The notes beneath the pieces are model-generated. The model was not told where the DNA came from, did not search any database, and worked only from the letters and a program-made list of their open reading frames with translations. This document shows, piece after piece, positions 1 to 8,799 of a stretch of DNA of 64,000 nt. The position numbers and the translations under genes were made by a program. The number at the start of each line of letters is the position of its first letter. Within the stretch, counting starts at the first letter, position 1. Source of the stretch: Methanoculleus horonobensis (GTDB lineage: Archaea; Halobacteriota; Methanomicrobia; Methanomicrobiales; Methanoculleaceae). The DNA is taken from positions 248,001 through 312,000 of the forward strand of contig NZ_BCNY01000013.1 of NCBI RefSeq assembly GCF_001602375.1, read 5' to 3'.

Positions 1-794
1 AGAGCACCACCATCCTGATGCTCGTCGGGCTCATCCAGCCGACCTCGGGCGCATGCTCCATCGGCGGGACCGAGGTCGCCGCCCACCCGATCGAGGTGAA
101 GAAGAAGATCGGCTACATGCCTGAAGACGTCGGGTTCTACGCCGACCTCACCGCAGAAGAGAACCTCGACTACGCGGCGAGGTTCTACGGGCTCAGCGAG
201 GCCGAGCGGAAACGGCGGGTCGACGACCTCCTCGCCCTCGTCGGGCTGGACGGTGTCGGGACGAAGGTCGGCGGCTACTCGAAAGGGATGCGGCAGCGGC
301 TCGGCCTCGCCCGGGCCCTCGTCAACGATCCCGCCGTCGTCATCCTCGACGAACCCACGGCGAACCTCGACCCCCGGGGAGTGCTGGACTACCGCCGGAT
401 CGTCAGGGAACTTGCCGACCGGGGAACGACCGTCCTCGTCTCCTCGCACATCCTCTCGGAGGTGAGCAAAGTCTGCACCTCCGTCGTGATCCTCGCACGC
501 GGCAAACTCATCGCGTCCGGCGACCGGGAGATGCTCTCGCGCGCCGCGCTACAGGACCGGGTGACGATCGACGTCGACACCATGACCCCGATGCCCCGGC
601 TCACGAACCCGGAGATCCTCTCTGCGGAGTATTCGCAGGACGCCTGTTCCGCCCGGATCGTCGCGAAGCATGATATCAGCGGTTTCATCGCAGAGACCCT
701 GTATGCCGAAGGTATCCTCCCCCGGCGGCTGGCGGTCGAGATGCCCGACATGGAGGATATCCTGCTCTCGTATTACGCGGAGGGGACCGCATGA
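1..794 (+). CDS. ABC transporter ATP-binding protein (5' truncated)
   Basis: Nucleotide-binding subunit of an ABC-2 type exporter; it hydrolyses ATP at the inner face of the membrane to drive the permease that follows. The window opens inside the Walker A motif (the first visible residues are STT), so roughly 40 N-terminal residues are missing. The signature region YSKGMRQRLGLARAL (about 280-325) and the Walker B/D-loop VVILDEPTANLDP (about 335-375) are intact, followed by an H-loop histidine in SSHILSE. The stop overlaps the permease start (ATGA at 791-794), which indicates translational coupling. Substrate unknown; family assignment is secure. Confidence 0.93.
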   Translation, partial: STTILMLVGLIQPTSGACSIGGTEVAAHPIEVKKKIGYMPEDVGFYADLTAEENLDYAARFYGLSEAERKRRVDDLLALVGLDGVGTKVGGYSKGMRQRLGLARALVNDPAVVILDEPTANLDPRGVLDYRRIVRELADRGTTVLVSSHILSEVSKVCTSVVILARGKLIASGDREMLSRAALQDRVTIDVDTMTPMPRLTNPEILSAEYSQDACSARIVAKHDISGFIAETLYAEGILPRRLAVEMPDMEDILLSYYAEGTA

Positions 795-1849
795 CGCAGG
801 CGGCCTTGCGTATCATCGCGGGCAAGGAGTTCTCCGACCATCTCCGGAGCAGGCGGTTCCACCTCCTCTTCGCGATCCTGGCCGTCGTCGCCGCCGTCGG
901 CATGATCACCGGAGCGGTCCAGTACTCGAAAGACCTCTCCGACTACAACGCGGTCCAGATGATCGCGGAGAGTGACGACGACCCGACGCTCGCCGGCAAC
1001 CTTGCCGGGATGAAACCCTCCATCCTCTCGGCATACTCCCAGATGGGAATGCTGATGGCCGGTATCGGCGTGGTGCTCGGGATCGCGATGGGGTTCGACC
1101 TGGTGACCCGGGAGAAAGAGAGTAAATCCCTCAAAAGCCTGCTCGCCTACCCGGTGTTCCGCGACGAGGTGATCAACGGAAAAGCCCTCGGGGGCGTCGG
1201 CGCAATCGCGCTCGCGATGGGGGTCGTCCTGGTCGTCTCCGTTGCAATCATGGCCCTGTTCGGCATCGTCCCGAACCTCGACGAACTGGTACGCATCCTG
1301 GTCTTCGGGGTGACGTCGTTCCTCCTCGTCTTCACGTTCTTTGCCCTCGCCCTCCTGATGTCGACGGTCTCGAAAGACAGCGGGAGCGCCCTGCTATACT
1401 CCCTGATCGTGATGATCGTCCTCTCTTCGTTCGTCCCGATCTTCGCGTACACCCCGGTGTACTCGGCCGTCTTCGGCGACGTCCCCACCCCGCCGGGCAT
1501 GTCCACCTACTCCTACCAGCAGAGTTCTTCGGCCTACACGGTGACATCGGTCGCGGTTTCATACAAATCCAACGATGCCGTAGACCCGGAAGCCCTCGTG
1601 GAGTACGAGCGGGCATCGAGAGAATATATGAACCAGAAACGGACGATCACCGATATCGTCACGCTCGTCTCGCCGACCGGCAACTACCAGACGATTCTCG
1701 GCGCTGCATCACAGCCTGCAGGGGATAATACCCCGGGACTCGGAAACCTCCTCGGCGCCCTCGCCTGCAACATCATCGCCCTGCTCGCGATGCCGGCGGC
1801 CTTCTTCGGGCTGGCATGGGTCCGGTTCATGCGGGAGGATATCCGATGA
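791..1849 (+). CDS. ABC-2 type transporter permease
   Basis: Membrane subunit of the exporter, 352 aa. Hydrophobic segments lie near residues 17-37, 85-107, 130-160, 165-190, 195-220 and 320-345. A large extracytoplasmic loop of about 100 residues between the fifth and sixth is rich in Ser, Tyr and Pro. The motif GFDLVTREKESKSLKSLLAYP after the second segment is typical of NosY/ABC-2 permeases. Start and stop overlap both neighbours by ATGA, so ATPase, permease and the small membrane protein downstream form one coupled operon. The exported substrate cannot be told from sequence. Confidence 0.9.
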   Translation: MTQAALRIIAGKEFSDHLRSRRFHLLFAILAVVAAVGMITGAVQYSKDLSDYNAVQMIAESDDDPTLAGNLAGMKPSILSAYSQMGMLMAGIGVVLGIAMGFDLVTREKESKSLKSLLAYPVFRDEVINGKALGGVGAIALAMGVVLVVSVAIMALFGIVPNLDELVRILVFGVTSFLLVFTFFALALLMSTVSKDSGSALLYSLIVMIVLSSFVPIFAYTPVYSAVFGDVPTPPGMSTYSYQQSSSAYTVTSVAVSYKSNDAVDPEALVEYERASREYMNQKRTITDIVTLVSPTGNYQTILGAASQPAGDNTPGLGNLLGALACNIIALLAMPAAFFGLAWVRFMREDIR

Positions 1850-2163
1850 CCGGAGCCCACTCATGGCTGGACAAGCCGGGCGTGGTGCTCATCATTCTCC
1901 TTGCCGGACTGACGGCGGCGACGGTCTCGAACATCGGCGGGAGGGAGGTCGCCGTCTATCTCATGGCGGTACTGGCGGTCGCGAGCGCAATCGTCGTGTA
2001 CTTCGATGCGACGGCGATCGGTGCCGGAACCCGGGTAAAGACCGAACGGCTCCGCGATATCGAGACATGGAAGCCGGCCTCGTGGGCGATCTGGGTCGTC
2101 ATCTTCTGGCCGCTCTTCCTGCCGTATTATCTCTGGAAGCGGAATGTGGTAAAGAACCCCTGA
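1846..2163 (+). CDS. Small membrane protein coupled to the ABC exporter
   Basis: A 105-aa protein with three hydrophobic segments (about residues 11-27, 33-51 and 80-98) and a positively charged C-terminus (WKRNVVKNP). I chose the ATG at 1846 because it overlaps the permease stop in ATGA, as in the previous gene pair; an earlier in-frame ATG at 1816 lies inside the permease. I do not recognise a named family. Its coupling to the ABC genes suggests an accessory subunit or stabiliser of the exporter, which is inference from position only. Confidence 0.75.
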   Translation: MTGAHSWLDKPGVVLIILLAGLTAATVSNIGGREVAVYLMAVLAVASAIVVYFDATAIGAGTRVKTERLRDIETWKPASWAIWVVIFWPLFLPYYLWKRNVVKNP

Positions 2164-2261
2164 ACCCCCACCCGGGAAGATGCTCATCCGACTGCAGGCC
2201 GGGGCCACGGGCCTGCTGACGCTCACGTCCCGCAGAGGTTCGCCGGACGCCTTCATGGAGC

Positions 2262-2477
2262 TCAGAACGCCGGTTTCGTGAAGTACCTGAGCGCCTCAGG
2301 CCGGTGCCGCTTGAGTTCCACAAAGAAGTACCGTGCGAGCTCTGGGTCGGAGTCGTCGATAGCCTGCTGCAGGGCGTGGAGCAGCCACCCCCGGATCTCC
2401 GGGTCCGCATCAAGCGTATTCATCACGACAACGATTGCCTCGTCTACATCCTGTCCATCGTTCCAGCGATAGGGCAC
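2262..2477 (-). CDS. Small hypothetical protein, GTG start
   Basis: A 71-aa acidic, helical-looking protein (pattern EIRGWLLHALQQAIDDSDPE then ELARYFFVELKRHRPEAL). The frame stays open further upstream, but that part is Cys/Pro/Arg-rich and not protein-like. A GTG at 2475-2477 preceded by GGAG about 10 bases upstream gives a sensible N-terminus (VPYRWNDGQDVDEAI). It could also begin at the internal ATG (MNTLDADPEI). No function is recognised. It converges on the ABC operon, with about 100 bases between. Confidence 0.5.
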   Translation of the reverse strand: MPYRWNDGQDVDEAIVVVMNTLDADPEIRGWLLHALQQAIDDSDPELARYFFVELKRHRPEALRYFTKPAF

Positions 2478-2605
2478 CCGACACCATCTCCGGAGAGGAG
2501 ATACCTGTCTCGCGCATAAAGCGTCTCCGGGATGTCCCGGTTCCGCAGGAACACGAGGTTTAAGTGACCCACAGGACAACAGGAGGTGCGGATGAGGTGT
2601 CCATA

Positions 2606-3019
2606 ATGTTTCGTACGACAATCCGGGTAGATACGCACGGGGAGGGGGAGATCATCGACCTCACGCCCCAAATAGCACAGGCGGTCGCCGAGAGCGGTGT
2701 TCGGGAAGGGCTCGCGAACGTCTTCGTCGCGGGCTCGACCGCCGCCGTCACCACCATCGAGTACGAGCCCGGCGTCCTCTCCGATCTCTCCCGGGCGCTC
2801 TCGGTCATCGCCCCGGCCGATATCCCCTACGCCCACGATGCGGCGTGGGGCGACGGCAACGGCCGCTCACACGTCAGGGCGGCGATCGTCGGCCCGTCGC
2901 TCTCGGTCCCGGTCATCGCCGGTGCGCTCGCGTGCGGCACCTGGCAGCAGATCGTCCTCCTGGAACTCGACGTTCGATCGAGACGTGAGCGGACGGTATA
3001 CGTCACCGTCATGGGCTGA
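2606..3019 (+). CDS. YjbQ/UPF0047 family protein
   Basis: A 137-aa protein of the YjbQ/UPF0047 family, small trimeric metal-binding proteins reported to have weak thiamine-phosphate synthase activity. Family hallmarks are visible: STAAVTTIEYEPG near residue 45, GDGNGRSHVRAAIVGPS in the middle, and GTWQQIVLLELDVRSRRERT near the C-terminus. The ATG at 2606 is preferred over an in-frame ATG at 2564 because family members begin with a short beta strand (MFRTTIRVDT) and a GAGGTG ribosome-binding site lies just upstream. It is monocistronic here. Physiological role uncertain. Confidence 0.85.
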   Translation: MFRTTIRVDTHGEGEIIDLTPQIAQAVAESGVREGLANVFVAGSTAAVTTIEYEPGVLSDLSRALSVIAPADIPYAHDAAWGDGNGRSHVRAAIVGPSLSVPVIAGALACGTWQQIVLLELDVRSRRERTVYVTVMG

Positions 3020-3137
3020 GACGTTCGGCCCGGTTGCCGCACGACGGGTAAAAGGGGTCGGTGATCGGGCCGGTAACCCGGATAGTATCGCCCTGCTTCC
3101 CGGTCTTCACCGGAATCGCTCGGGAAGAATGAGTGAT

Positions 3138-3401
3138 TTAGTCGAGAGGTACCGTCTCGAGTTGCGATACCAGCTCCCAGATGCGGGTCCGTGCATGAAC
3201 CGGCATGTTCGGATCGTTGCTGATCTCGTCGATCATAGAGATTGCGGTTGCGGCGCGAAGACCGATGCTTCTCGATTCGTCCTGGAGAACCGATCTGGTC
3301 GAGTCTGCGACGCGCCTGATATTTCTTGGAATGGTGGAATCCTCACTGATATTCTGCAGCATCTGGATGCAGATCCGTATTGTTTCTTCTGGACTTGCCA
3401 T
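3138..3401 (-). CDS. UPF0147 family protein
   Basis: An 87-aa all-helical archaeal protein. The patterns [18 protein letters not shown] and [18 protein letters not shown] are characteristic of UPF0147, a conserved archaeal family without an assigned biochemical role. It is transcribed away from the zinc-protein gene at 3468, and the two share one TATA-containing region (3435-3446). The start ATG is 10 bases downstream of the expected transcription start, so the mRNA is likely to have a very short leader. Confidence 0.88.
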   Translation of the reverse strand: MASPEETIRICIQMLQNISEDSTIPRNIRRVADSTRSVLQDESRSIGLRAATAISMIDEISNDPNMPVHARTRIWELVSQLETVPLD

Positions 3402-3434
3402 TAGAATTACCCCTCTATTATTAATGGCATCCAG

Positions 3435-3446
3435 ACATATATAAGT
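3435..3446. promoter_or_regulatory. Bidirectional TATA region
   Basis: The AT-rich ACATATATAAGT reads as a TATA box on both strands. On the plus strand the start would be near 3467, at the ATG of the zinc protein (3468); on the minus strand near 3412, just ahead of UPF0147 (3401). The 66-base divergent gap holds no other TATA candidate. Confidence 0.55.
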
Positions 3447-3467
3447 TCATTAAGGGAGTTCAACGAA

Positions 3468-3842
3468 ATGACGGCTGATCAGGCTGACGAAGTCATGGCC
3501 GAGTATCTCCTCAAGGGAGGAAAGATGCTCGCTAAATCCTGTAAGGTCTGCGGCTATCCCCTGTTTGAGTATAAGGGAGAGACACAGTGCGTCGTCTGCC
3601 CGCTTGCTGCGCAAAAAGAGCCTCTTCCCGAAGCGGAGCCTCCTGCACCCGCACCGGAGTCCGGGCAGTCCTCTGCGCCGGCCGCACGGAAGGTGCAGGG
3701 CGAGGCCGCCGCCGAGATCGAGCGGACGATCGTCCACCTCTGTGAGCGGATCAGGGAAGAACAGAGGCCCGACGAGTGCCTGACCCTGATGAAGGCGGTC
3801 GAGCGGGGCGCGAGAGCCCTCGCACGACTGGGTCAGCGGTAA
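3468..3842 (+). CDS. SSSCA1/autoantigen p27-type zinc protein
   Basis: A 124-aa protein resembling the archaeal Sjogren syndrome/scleroderma autoantigen 1 family. The helix AEYLLKGGKMLAKSC leads into a zinc ribbon with cysteines at about residues 25, 28, 41 and 44 (CKVCG...CVVC). A Pro/Ala/Glu-rich linker and a C-terminal helical segment (EIERTIVHLCERIREEQRP) follow. The family's function in archaea is unknown. The 3' end overlaps the end of hef on the other strand by 10 bases, so the two genes converge. Confidence 0.85.
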   Translation: MTADQADEVMAEYLLKGGKMLAKSCKVCGYPLFEYKGETQCVVCPLAAQKEPLPEAEPPAPAPESGQSSAPAARKVQGEAAAEIERTIVHLCERIREEQRPDECLTLMKAVERGARALARLGQR

Positions 3843-6094
3843 GATCTCCGGGCCAGATCCCATATCGCACGGGCGGTCTTCTCCCCGATCCCGTGCACCG
3901 CAGAGAGCTCCTCCGGTTCGGCATCGACGATCGCCTTGAGCGACCCGAAGTGTTCGAGGAGGAGCCGGGCGCTTTTCAGACCGACGTTCGGGAACGCAGA
4001 AAGCGCGTACTCCTGCTCCTCGCGGACCGAGCGGTACGACTTCTTCGGGTGCACCTTCCGCTCTCCCCGCTCGCTCCCCTCTCGCTGTGCAAGCACATAG
4101 AGCGTCTCGGCGGTGTCGTCCGCATCCCGCGTGCGTATCAGCGCGACACCCATATCGACCGTGATGGCCGCGAGCGTGCCCCGGATAGCGTTCGGATGGA
4201 TATTCCTCACCGAATAGAGGTCGTCCTCCCCCTCGATGATCAGGACGGGACGCAGCACCGCGTCGGCCATCGCCTTGATCTGCCCGAAGAGGTCGCGCTC
4301 GACGAGGGTGTTCATGAAGTCCTGCACGGTCTTCCTCTCCACGAGGATGCGGTCGCCGACGGCGTAGTCGCCGACCTCGAGGCGTTCGAGGGTGATCGCC
4401 GTCCCGAGTTCGTACAGGCGCCCGACGACCCTCGACGACGTCTCACGGTCATCAACGGTGATCGCCGGCCCCGCAGGGGCAAACGAGAGAATGTCCGCCT
4501 GTCTGGTGACGGACGGAGCGGACGGGGCAGGTGCGGGATCGGGTGGGGGCGTGGGTGCAGTGCTCATCCCTTTGATCCCCGTCACCATCGCCCGCTCCCG
4601 GCTCTGGCTCACATACCGGAACGTCTCATCGGACGTGCCTTTCGTCACCAGCACGACGATCGTGCCGCTGCCGCTCCTTCCCGTCCGTCCCTTCCGCTGG
4701 ATGCTCCGGATCTCCGAGGGGACCGACTCGTAAAAGATCACCATATCCGTCGAGGGGACGTCGAGCCCCTCCTCGCCAACAGAGGTCGCGATCAGGCACT
4801 TGAACTCGCCCTCCCGGAATCGGGCGAGGCTCGCGATCTGCTCCTTCTGCGAGAGACCCCGCTCCGCGTCCCGGGACGCCTGGCCGACAAACCGCTCGCA
4901 GGCGATGCCGGCAGCGGTGAGCGTATCCACGAGCGTCTGGACGGTGTCGCGGTAGGTGGCGAAGACGATGATCCGGCTCTCGGGGTGCGCCGCAAGCTGC
5001 GCCCGCACCAGTTCGCGGACGATCGAAGCCTTGGGGTGCAGTTCCTCCTTCCAGCCGGCGGCGGCCTCGACGAGGCTTATGTAAGCGGGATCGGCGACGA
5101 GGCGCTTGCTCGCCTTGCTCCCCGAGCTCGAGGCTCCTTCTGCGCCGAGCCGGGCGAGGTAGAGTTTGAGCGCCTCGCTTCCTTGCGTCTCGGCAAGCGA
5201 TATGGCGTGCCGGAGTTTCATGCACTCGGCGTGCAGGGATGCCGCGATGAATGCCGAGGGATCGCGCGTCCGTATACGCTGCTGGATCTGGGCATTTAAG
5301 GCATTAAGCGCCTTCATCGAGAGCTTGTCGGGTTTCGGGACGCGGAAGTTGAGTTTCGCGAGCCGGCCAAGACGCGACTCCACGAGCCCCCGGAGGACGA
5401 CGAGGGCCGCCTGCAGTTCTTCGGGCAGGTAGACGTCGACGTACTGGATATCGCGCTCGTGAATGTAGGGGCGGACGTCCTCGTCGGTCTCCACCCTCGT
5501 CTCGACCGCCTCGATCTGCAGGTTGTTGCAGACCTCCTGCACCTTCACCGGATCCCCGCCGGGCGAGGCGGTCATCGCGAGCAGCAGGGGATCTTTTGCC
5601 GCGGTGCAGTAGTGCCCGGCAAGGAAGACGTAGGCGTAGTTCCCCACCCCCCGGTGGCACTCGTCCACGACCAGCAGCACGACGTCGGCAAGGCTGTACC
5701 TTCCTGCCAGGCAGTCGTTCTTGATCACCTGCGGAGTGGCGAAACAGATCCGGCACGCCTCCCAGGCCCGCGCCCGCTCCTCCGGGGAGGTGTCGCCGGT
5801 GAACATGACAAAATCGGACTCATTCGGCTCGGAGCCGTCCCGGATGAGCAGGAACTGTTTGAAGAAACGAAGGTGCTGCTCGACCAGGGGCTTTGTGGGC
5901 GCAAGCACGAGGACTCTCCCGGGGTGAGAATAGAGGCGGGACGCTGCAACGATGAGCGCAACGGCCGTCTTCCCGAGCCCCGTCGGGAGGACGACCATCG
6001 TGTTCGCATCAAGCGCCCGGAGCGCGATGGAGAGTTGGTACCGCCGTTCCTCGATGCTCTCTGGCCGGATCAGCGGGTGGGAGACGTAGTTCAT
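3833..6094 (-). CDS. hef: Hef-type helicase/XPF nuclease
   Basis: Archaeal Hef processes stalled replication forks and branched DNA. The 753-aa protein is complete. An SF2 helicase comes first: Walker A PTGLGKTAVAL near residue 37, DECH box near 144, and the C-terminal lobe with FATYRDTVQTL and RKGRTGRSGSG. An ERCC4/XPF nuclease domain follows (VDDRETSS, then GDYAVGDRILVERKTVQDF, which contains the ERKxxxD catalytic motif). Tandem helix-hairpin-helix motifs end the protein (FPNVGLKSARLLLEHFG; VHGIGEKTARAIW). Both activities look intact. It starts in an ATGA overlap with the glyS stop, so it is co-translated with glyS. Confidence 0.95.
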   Translation of the reverse strand: MNYVSHPLIRPESIEERRYQLSIALRALDANTMVVLPTGLGKTAVALIVAASRLYSHPGRVLVLAPTKPLVEQHLRFFKQFLLIRDGSEPNESDFVMFTGDTSPEERARAWEACRICFATPQVIKNDCLAGRYSLADVVLLVVDECHRGVGNYAYVFLAGHYCTAAKDPLLLAMTASPGGDPVKVQEVCNNLQIEAVETRVETDEDVRPYIHERDIQYVDVYLPEELQAALVVLRGLVESRLGRLAKLNFRVPKPDKLSMKALNALNAQIQQRIRTRDPSAFIAASLHAECMKLRHAISLAETQGSEALKLYLARLGAEGASSSGSKASKRLVADPAYISLVEAAAGWKEELHPKASIVRELVRAQLAAHPESRIIVFATYRDTVQTLVDTLTAAGIACERFVGQASRDAERGLSQKEQIASLARFREGEFKCLIATSVGEEGLDVPSTDMVIFYESVPSEIRSIQRKGRTGRSGSGTIVVLVTKGTSDETFRYVSQSRERAMVTGIKGMSTAPTPPPDPAPAPSAPSVTRQADILSFAPAGPAITVDDRETSSRVVGRLYELGTAITLERLEVGDYAVGDRILVERKTVQDFMNTLVERDLFGQIKAMADAVLRPVLIIEGEDDLYSVRNIHPNAIRGTLAAITVDMGVALIRTRDADDTAETLYVLAQREGSERGERKVHPKKSYRSVREEQEYALSAFPNVGLKSARLLLEHFGSLKAIVDAEPEELSAVHGIGEKTARAIWDLARRSYR

Positions 6095-7821
6095 GCCCTG
6101 AGTTCACGAAACGTGGTGGTGCCGGAGATGAGTGCGGAGAGGATCTCGGACAGCCGCTCTATCGGTACCCGAACCTGCTCCATGCTGTCGCGGTCTCTCA
6201 CGGTCACGGTGTTGTCTTCGAGCGTATCGTAGTCGACAGTGACGGCAAAGGGTGTCCCGATCTCGTCCTGTCTCCGGTAACGCCTGCCGATGGCGCCGGA
6301 GTCGTCATACTGGGCGAGGATGCGGCACTGCGTGAGCCTCTCAGTGATCGTCTGCGCGACGGTATCGAGGCCGTCCCGGTTCATCAGCGGGAAGACGGCG
6401 ACCTGGATCGGTGCGACCGCCGGCGGGAGCCGGAGAACCTTCCGGATCTCGCCTTCGACCTCCTCTTCGGCGTAGCTGTGCTCCAGCGCAACGTAGATCA
6501 TCCGGTCGATGCCGTATGACGGTTCGATGACGTGAGGCATCACCTCTTCGCCGCGAACTTCGACCTCCTCTTCCCGGATCTGGTAGAGATCGGCGGGGAT
6601 GAAGAACTCCTCGCCGTCGACGGTGACCCGCGCACCGTCCTCTCCCGGCTCAGAGGCGGCGAGAGCGTCCGCGATTGCCTTCGCCTTGCCGCGATACCGG
6701 GGGCCGAGCACGCCCATGTCGGCCACGATCCGCCGCTTTACGACCCGTTTCGGCTCGTCGTAGGGGATGAAGACCGTCATCGAGGTGCCGGAATGCCCGG
6801 CGTGCGAGCGCAGGTCATAGTTGGTGCGGTCGGCGATGCCGACGATCTCGACCCATCCGAACCGGCCGGAGTAGACCTCGGCGTCCCAGCAGTCGGCCGC
6901 ATAATGTGCCCGCTCATCGATCAGGTGCTGGCGGAACCGGAGTTTTGCCGGGTCGACACCGATGCCGGTCAGGATCTGGTGCGTGAGCGCGATGTAGTAG
7001 GCGACATACTCGTTCGCGACGAGGCCCTCGTCCACGGCCTCGCGCATCGTGATTGCGGCCGGCTCCTGGCCGTCGAGCTGCCGCGCGATGGTGAGGAGGG
7101 GTGCCATGTAGTCCGCGTAGCGGTGGAAGGCAGGGTGATCCTTACACTCCGGATGTACGAAGATCTCGGCTTCCGCCTGGGAGAACTCCCGCAACCGGAT
7201 CATGCCCTGGCGAGGAGAGATCTCGTTTCTGTAGGACTTCCCGATCTGGACGGCGCCGAAGGGAAGTTTGTCCCGGTAAAAGCGCAGGAGCCGGGAGAAG
7301 TCGGTGAAGATGCCCTGGGCGGTCTCTGGCCGCAGGTAACCTTTCCGCTGCGAGCCGGGGCCGATGGTCGTCTCGAACATCAGGTTGAACGCAAAGACGC
7401 CCGTTTCGCCCAGGGGTTCCTTGCACGACGGGCAGGGGAGTTGATAGAGCGCCGCCTGAAGCGCTTCCGCCGAAAGCGTGCCCGCGTTGTGGATGCCGTT
7501 CTCCTCCGCGATGTGATCGGCGCGGAGATACTCGCCGCAGTGCGGGCACTGCACCATCTTGTCGGCAAACTCTTTCACATGACCGGATGCGACGAAGATT
7601 GCTTCATTCCCGACGGTGGGGCACTCGATCTCGTAGTAACCTTCCTGGAAGACGTAGAACGACCGCCAGAGATTCTCGACGTTTCGCTTCAGCATCGCTC
7701 CGAGCGGGCCGTAGTCGATGAACCCGGCGATCGACCCGTATATCTCGGATGAGGGCCAGACGAAACCACGTCTTCTGGCTACTTCCATGACTTTTTCGTA
7801 AATATCGCTCGTCTCGGCCAT
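6091..7821 (-). CDS. glyS: Glycyl-tRNA synthetase
   Basis: Class II homodimeric glycyl-tRNA synthetase of the archaeal/eukaryotic type, 576 aa; it charges tRNA-Gly in the cytoplasm. Visible features are the N-terminal RRRGFVWPSSEIYG segment, a zinc site (CPHCGEYLRADH...CPSCKEPLG), motif 2-type RNEISPRQGMIRLREFSQ, motif 3-type SYGIDRMIYVALEHSY, and the C-terminal anticodon-binding domain. Start ATG at 7821. On the minus strand a TATA-like TTCTTTATTA about 30-40 bases upstream is a plausible promoter. First gene of the glyS-hef operon. Confidence 0.97.
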   Translation of the reverse strand: MAETSDIYEKVMEVARRRGFVWPSSEIYGSIAGFIDYGPLGAMLKRNVENLWRSFYVFQEGYYEIECPTVGNEAIFVASGHVKEFADKMVQCPHCGEYLRADHIAEENGIHNAGTLSAEALQAALYQLPCPSCKEPLGETGVFAFNLMFETTIGPGSQRKGYLRPETAQGIFTDFSRLLRFYRDKLPFGAVQIGKSYRNEISPRQGMIRLREFSQAEAEIFVHPECKDHPAFHRYADYMAPLLTIARQLDGQEPAAITMREAVDEGLVANEYVAYYIALTHQILTGIGVDPAKLRFRQHLIDERAHYAADCWDAEVYSGRFGWVEIVGIADRTNYDLRSHAGHSGTSMTVFIPYDEPKRVVKRRIVADMGVLGPRYRGKAKAIADALAASEPGEDGARVTVDGEEFFIPADLYQIREEEVEVRGEEVMPHVIEPSYGIDRMIYVALEHSYAEEEVEGEIRKVLRLPPAVAPIQVAVFPLMNRDGLDTVAQTITERLTQCRILAQYDDSGAIGRRYRRQDEIGTPFAVTVDYDTLEDNTVTVRDRDSMEQVRVPIERLSEILSALISGTTTFRELRA

Positions 7822-8051
7822 AGTCTTGCAGTACAGTTGAGCGGCGGTGCTAATAAAGAATAGTCCTCACCTCGCGCGGGATCACGATCCTTCGAGAAAT
7901 GGGCGATGTGACAAAGGTTTTTTTCACGGCGGGGAATATCCCGGAAGATATGGTTACATCCACTGAAACGATCCTTCTGTTTTGAGAGTTTATATGGTAA
8001 TGTTTAAATGTTAGCAGTTGTAATGTAGGGAACGTTACGCCCCGGCCCGGG
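7822..8051. other. Divergent intergenic region
   Basis: Between glyS (minus) and the Cmi4-like gene (plus). It holds the glyS promoter near 7850-7861 (minus) and an AT-rich stretch with a second TATA-like sequence on the plus strand near 7988-7995, about 65 bases before the main promoter. No open frame or hairpin stands out. Confidence 0.4.
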
Positions 8052-8069
8052 GAAAACCTTTATATAAAG
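8052..8069 (+). promoter_or_regulatory. Strong archaeal promoter (BRE + TATA)
   Basis: GAAAACC followed by TTTATATAAAG is close to the archaeal consensus for a purine-rich BRE plus TATA box. The predicted transcription start is near 8090, giving a leader of roughly 40 bases before the ATG at 8129. Confidence 0.7.
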
Positions 8070-8128
8070 GGTCGTCATGGGTGACCCTCAGAACCAGACG
8101 GTGGAATACAGAACTGAGAGAGACGGAC

Positions 8129-8737
8129 ATGGCAGAAGATACCCGCAAGCAGCAGCTCCTCGAGCTGTTCACGACCATCACGAACAAGAAGACGATCGTC
8201 GAACCGATGAGAAAGGTTCACGGTACGCTCCGGGATCGCGACGCTGTGGAGCGCGAGATTGCCCTGATCATGCGGGAGATCCTCGATCGGGGGTATTTCA
8301 AGACCAAACTCGCCCCGCGGCAGCTCGCGAAGCTCGTGGTTGCGTACTACGACGGTAAGAACGACACCGAAATCGCGAGGGCGCTCGGCGATGAGAAGCT
8401 GAGCAAGACCGTGGCACGTGCTCGGGTTCGCCTCAAACTCTTCCGGGAGCTCGATTTCAAGATGCCGTTCGACCAGGCGGCGATGGGGGAACTTCTTGAT
8501 TCGGGAAAGACCATGAAGGAGATCAGCGAGGAACTCGATATAAGCCCCTCGACCCTTCGTGAGTACCGCCACGTGATCGAGCAGCAGAGAGACACCACGC
8601 TCGACCCGTTCCTGGAACGTATCAGGGACGTCATGGAAGACCGTGATCTCTCCGAGATGATGACGCGGGGTGTCGCGAACGACGGCCTTAGCGAGGCGAT
8701 CGACATCACCGAAGCGATCGACATGGGGGAGTTCTGA
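8129..8737 (+). CDS. HTH protein, Cmi4-like (conditioned medium-induced protein 4)
   Basis: A 202-aa protein containing two helix-turn-helix-like segments: VVAYYDGKNDTEIARALGD followed by VARARVRLKLFRELD, and LLDSGKTMKEISEELDIS followed by STLREYRHVIE. This layout resembles the haloarchaeal Cmi4 family as I remember it, which makes the name tentative; a DNA-binding regulator is the safer reading. I chose the ATG at 8129 over an in-frame ATG at 8081, because 8081 would lie at or ahead of the predicted transcription start and codes for an unlikely Arg-rich N-terminus. Confidence 0.65.
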   Translation: MAEDTRKQQLLELFTTITNKKTIVEPMRKVHGTLRDRDAVEREIALIMREILDRGYFKTKLAPRQLAKLVVAYYDGKNDTEIARALGDEKLSKTVARARVRLKLFRELDFKMPFDQAAMGELLDSGKTMKEISEELDISPSTLREYRHVIEQQRDTTLDPFLERIRDVMEDRDLSEMMTRGVANDGLSEAIDITEAIDMGEF

Positions 8738-8799
8738 ACCCCCGTCCATCCCCATAACCCACTGAACACTTTTTTAGTATTCGTGACGATCTCTTCTTC

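Noticed and set aside
3776-5299. Long plus-strand open frame opposite hef (507 codons)
   Set aside because: It lies wholly within hef on the other strand, is Arg/Asp/Gly-rich without domain patterns, and reflects high GC content. The hef frame has all catalytic motifs.
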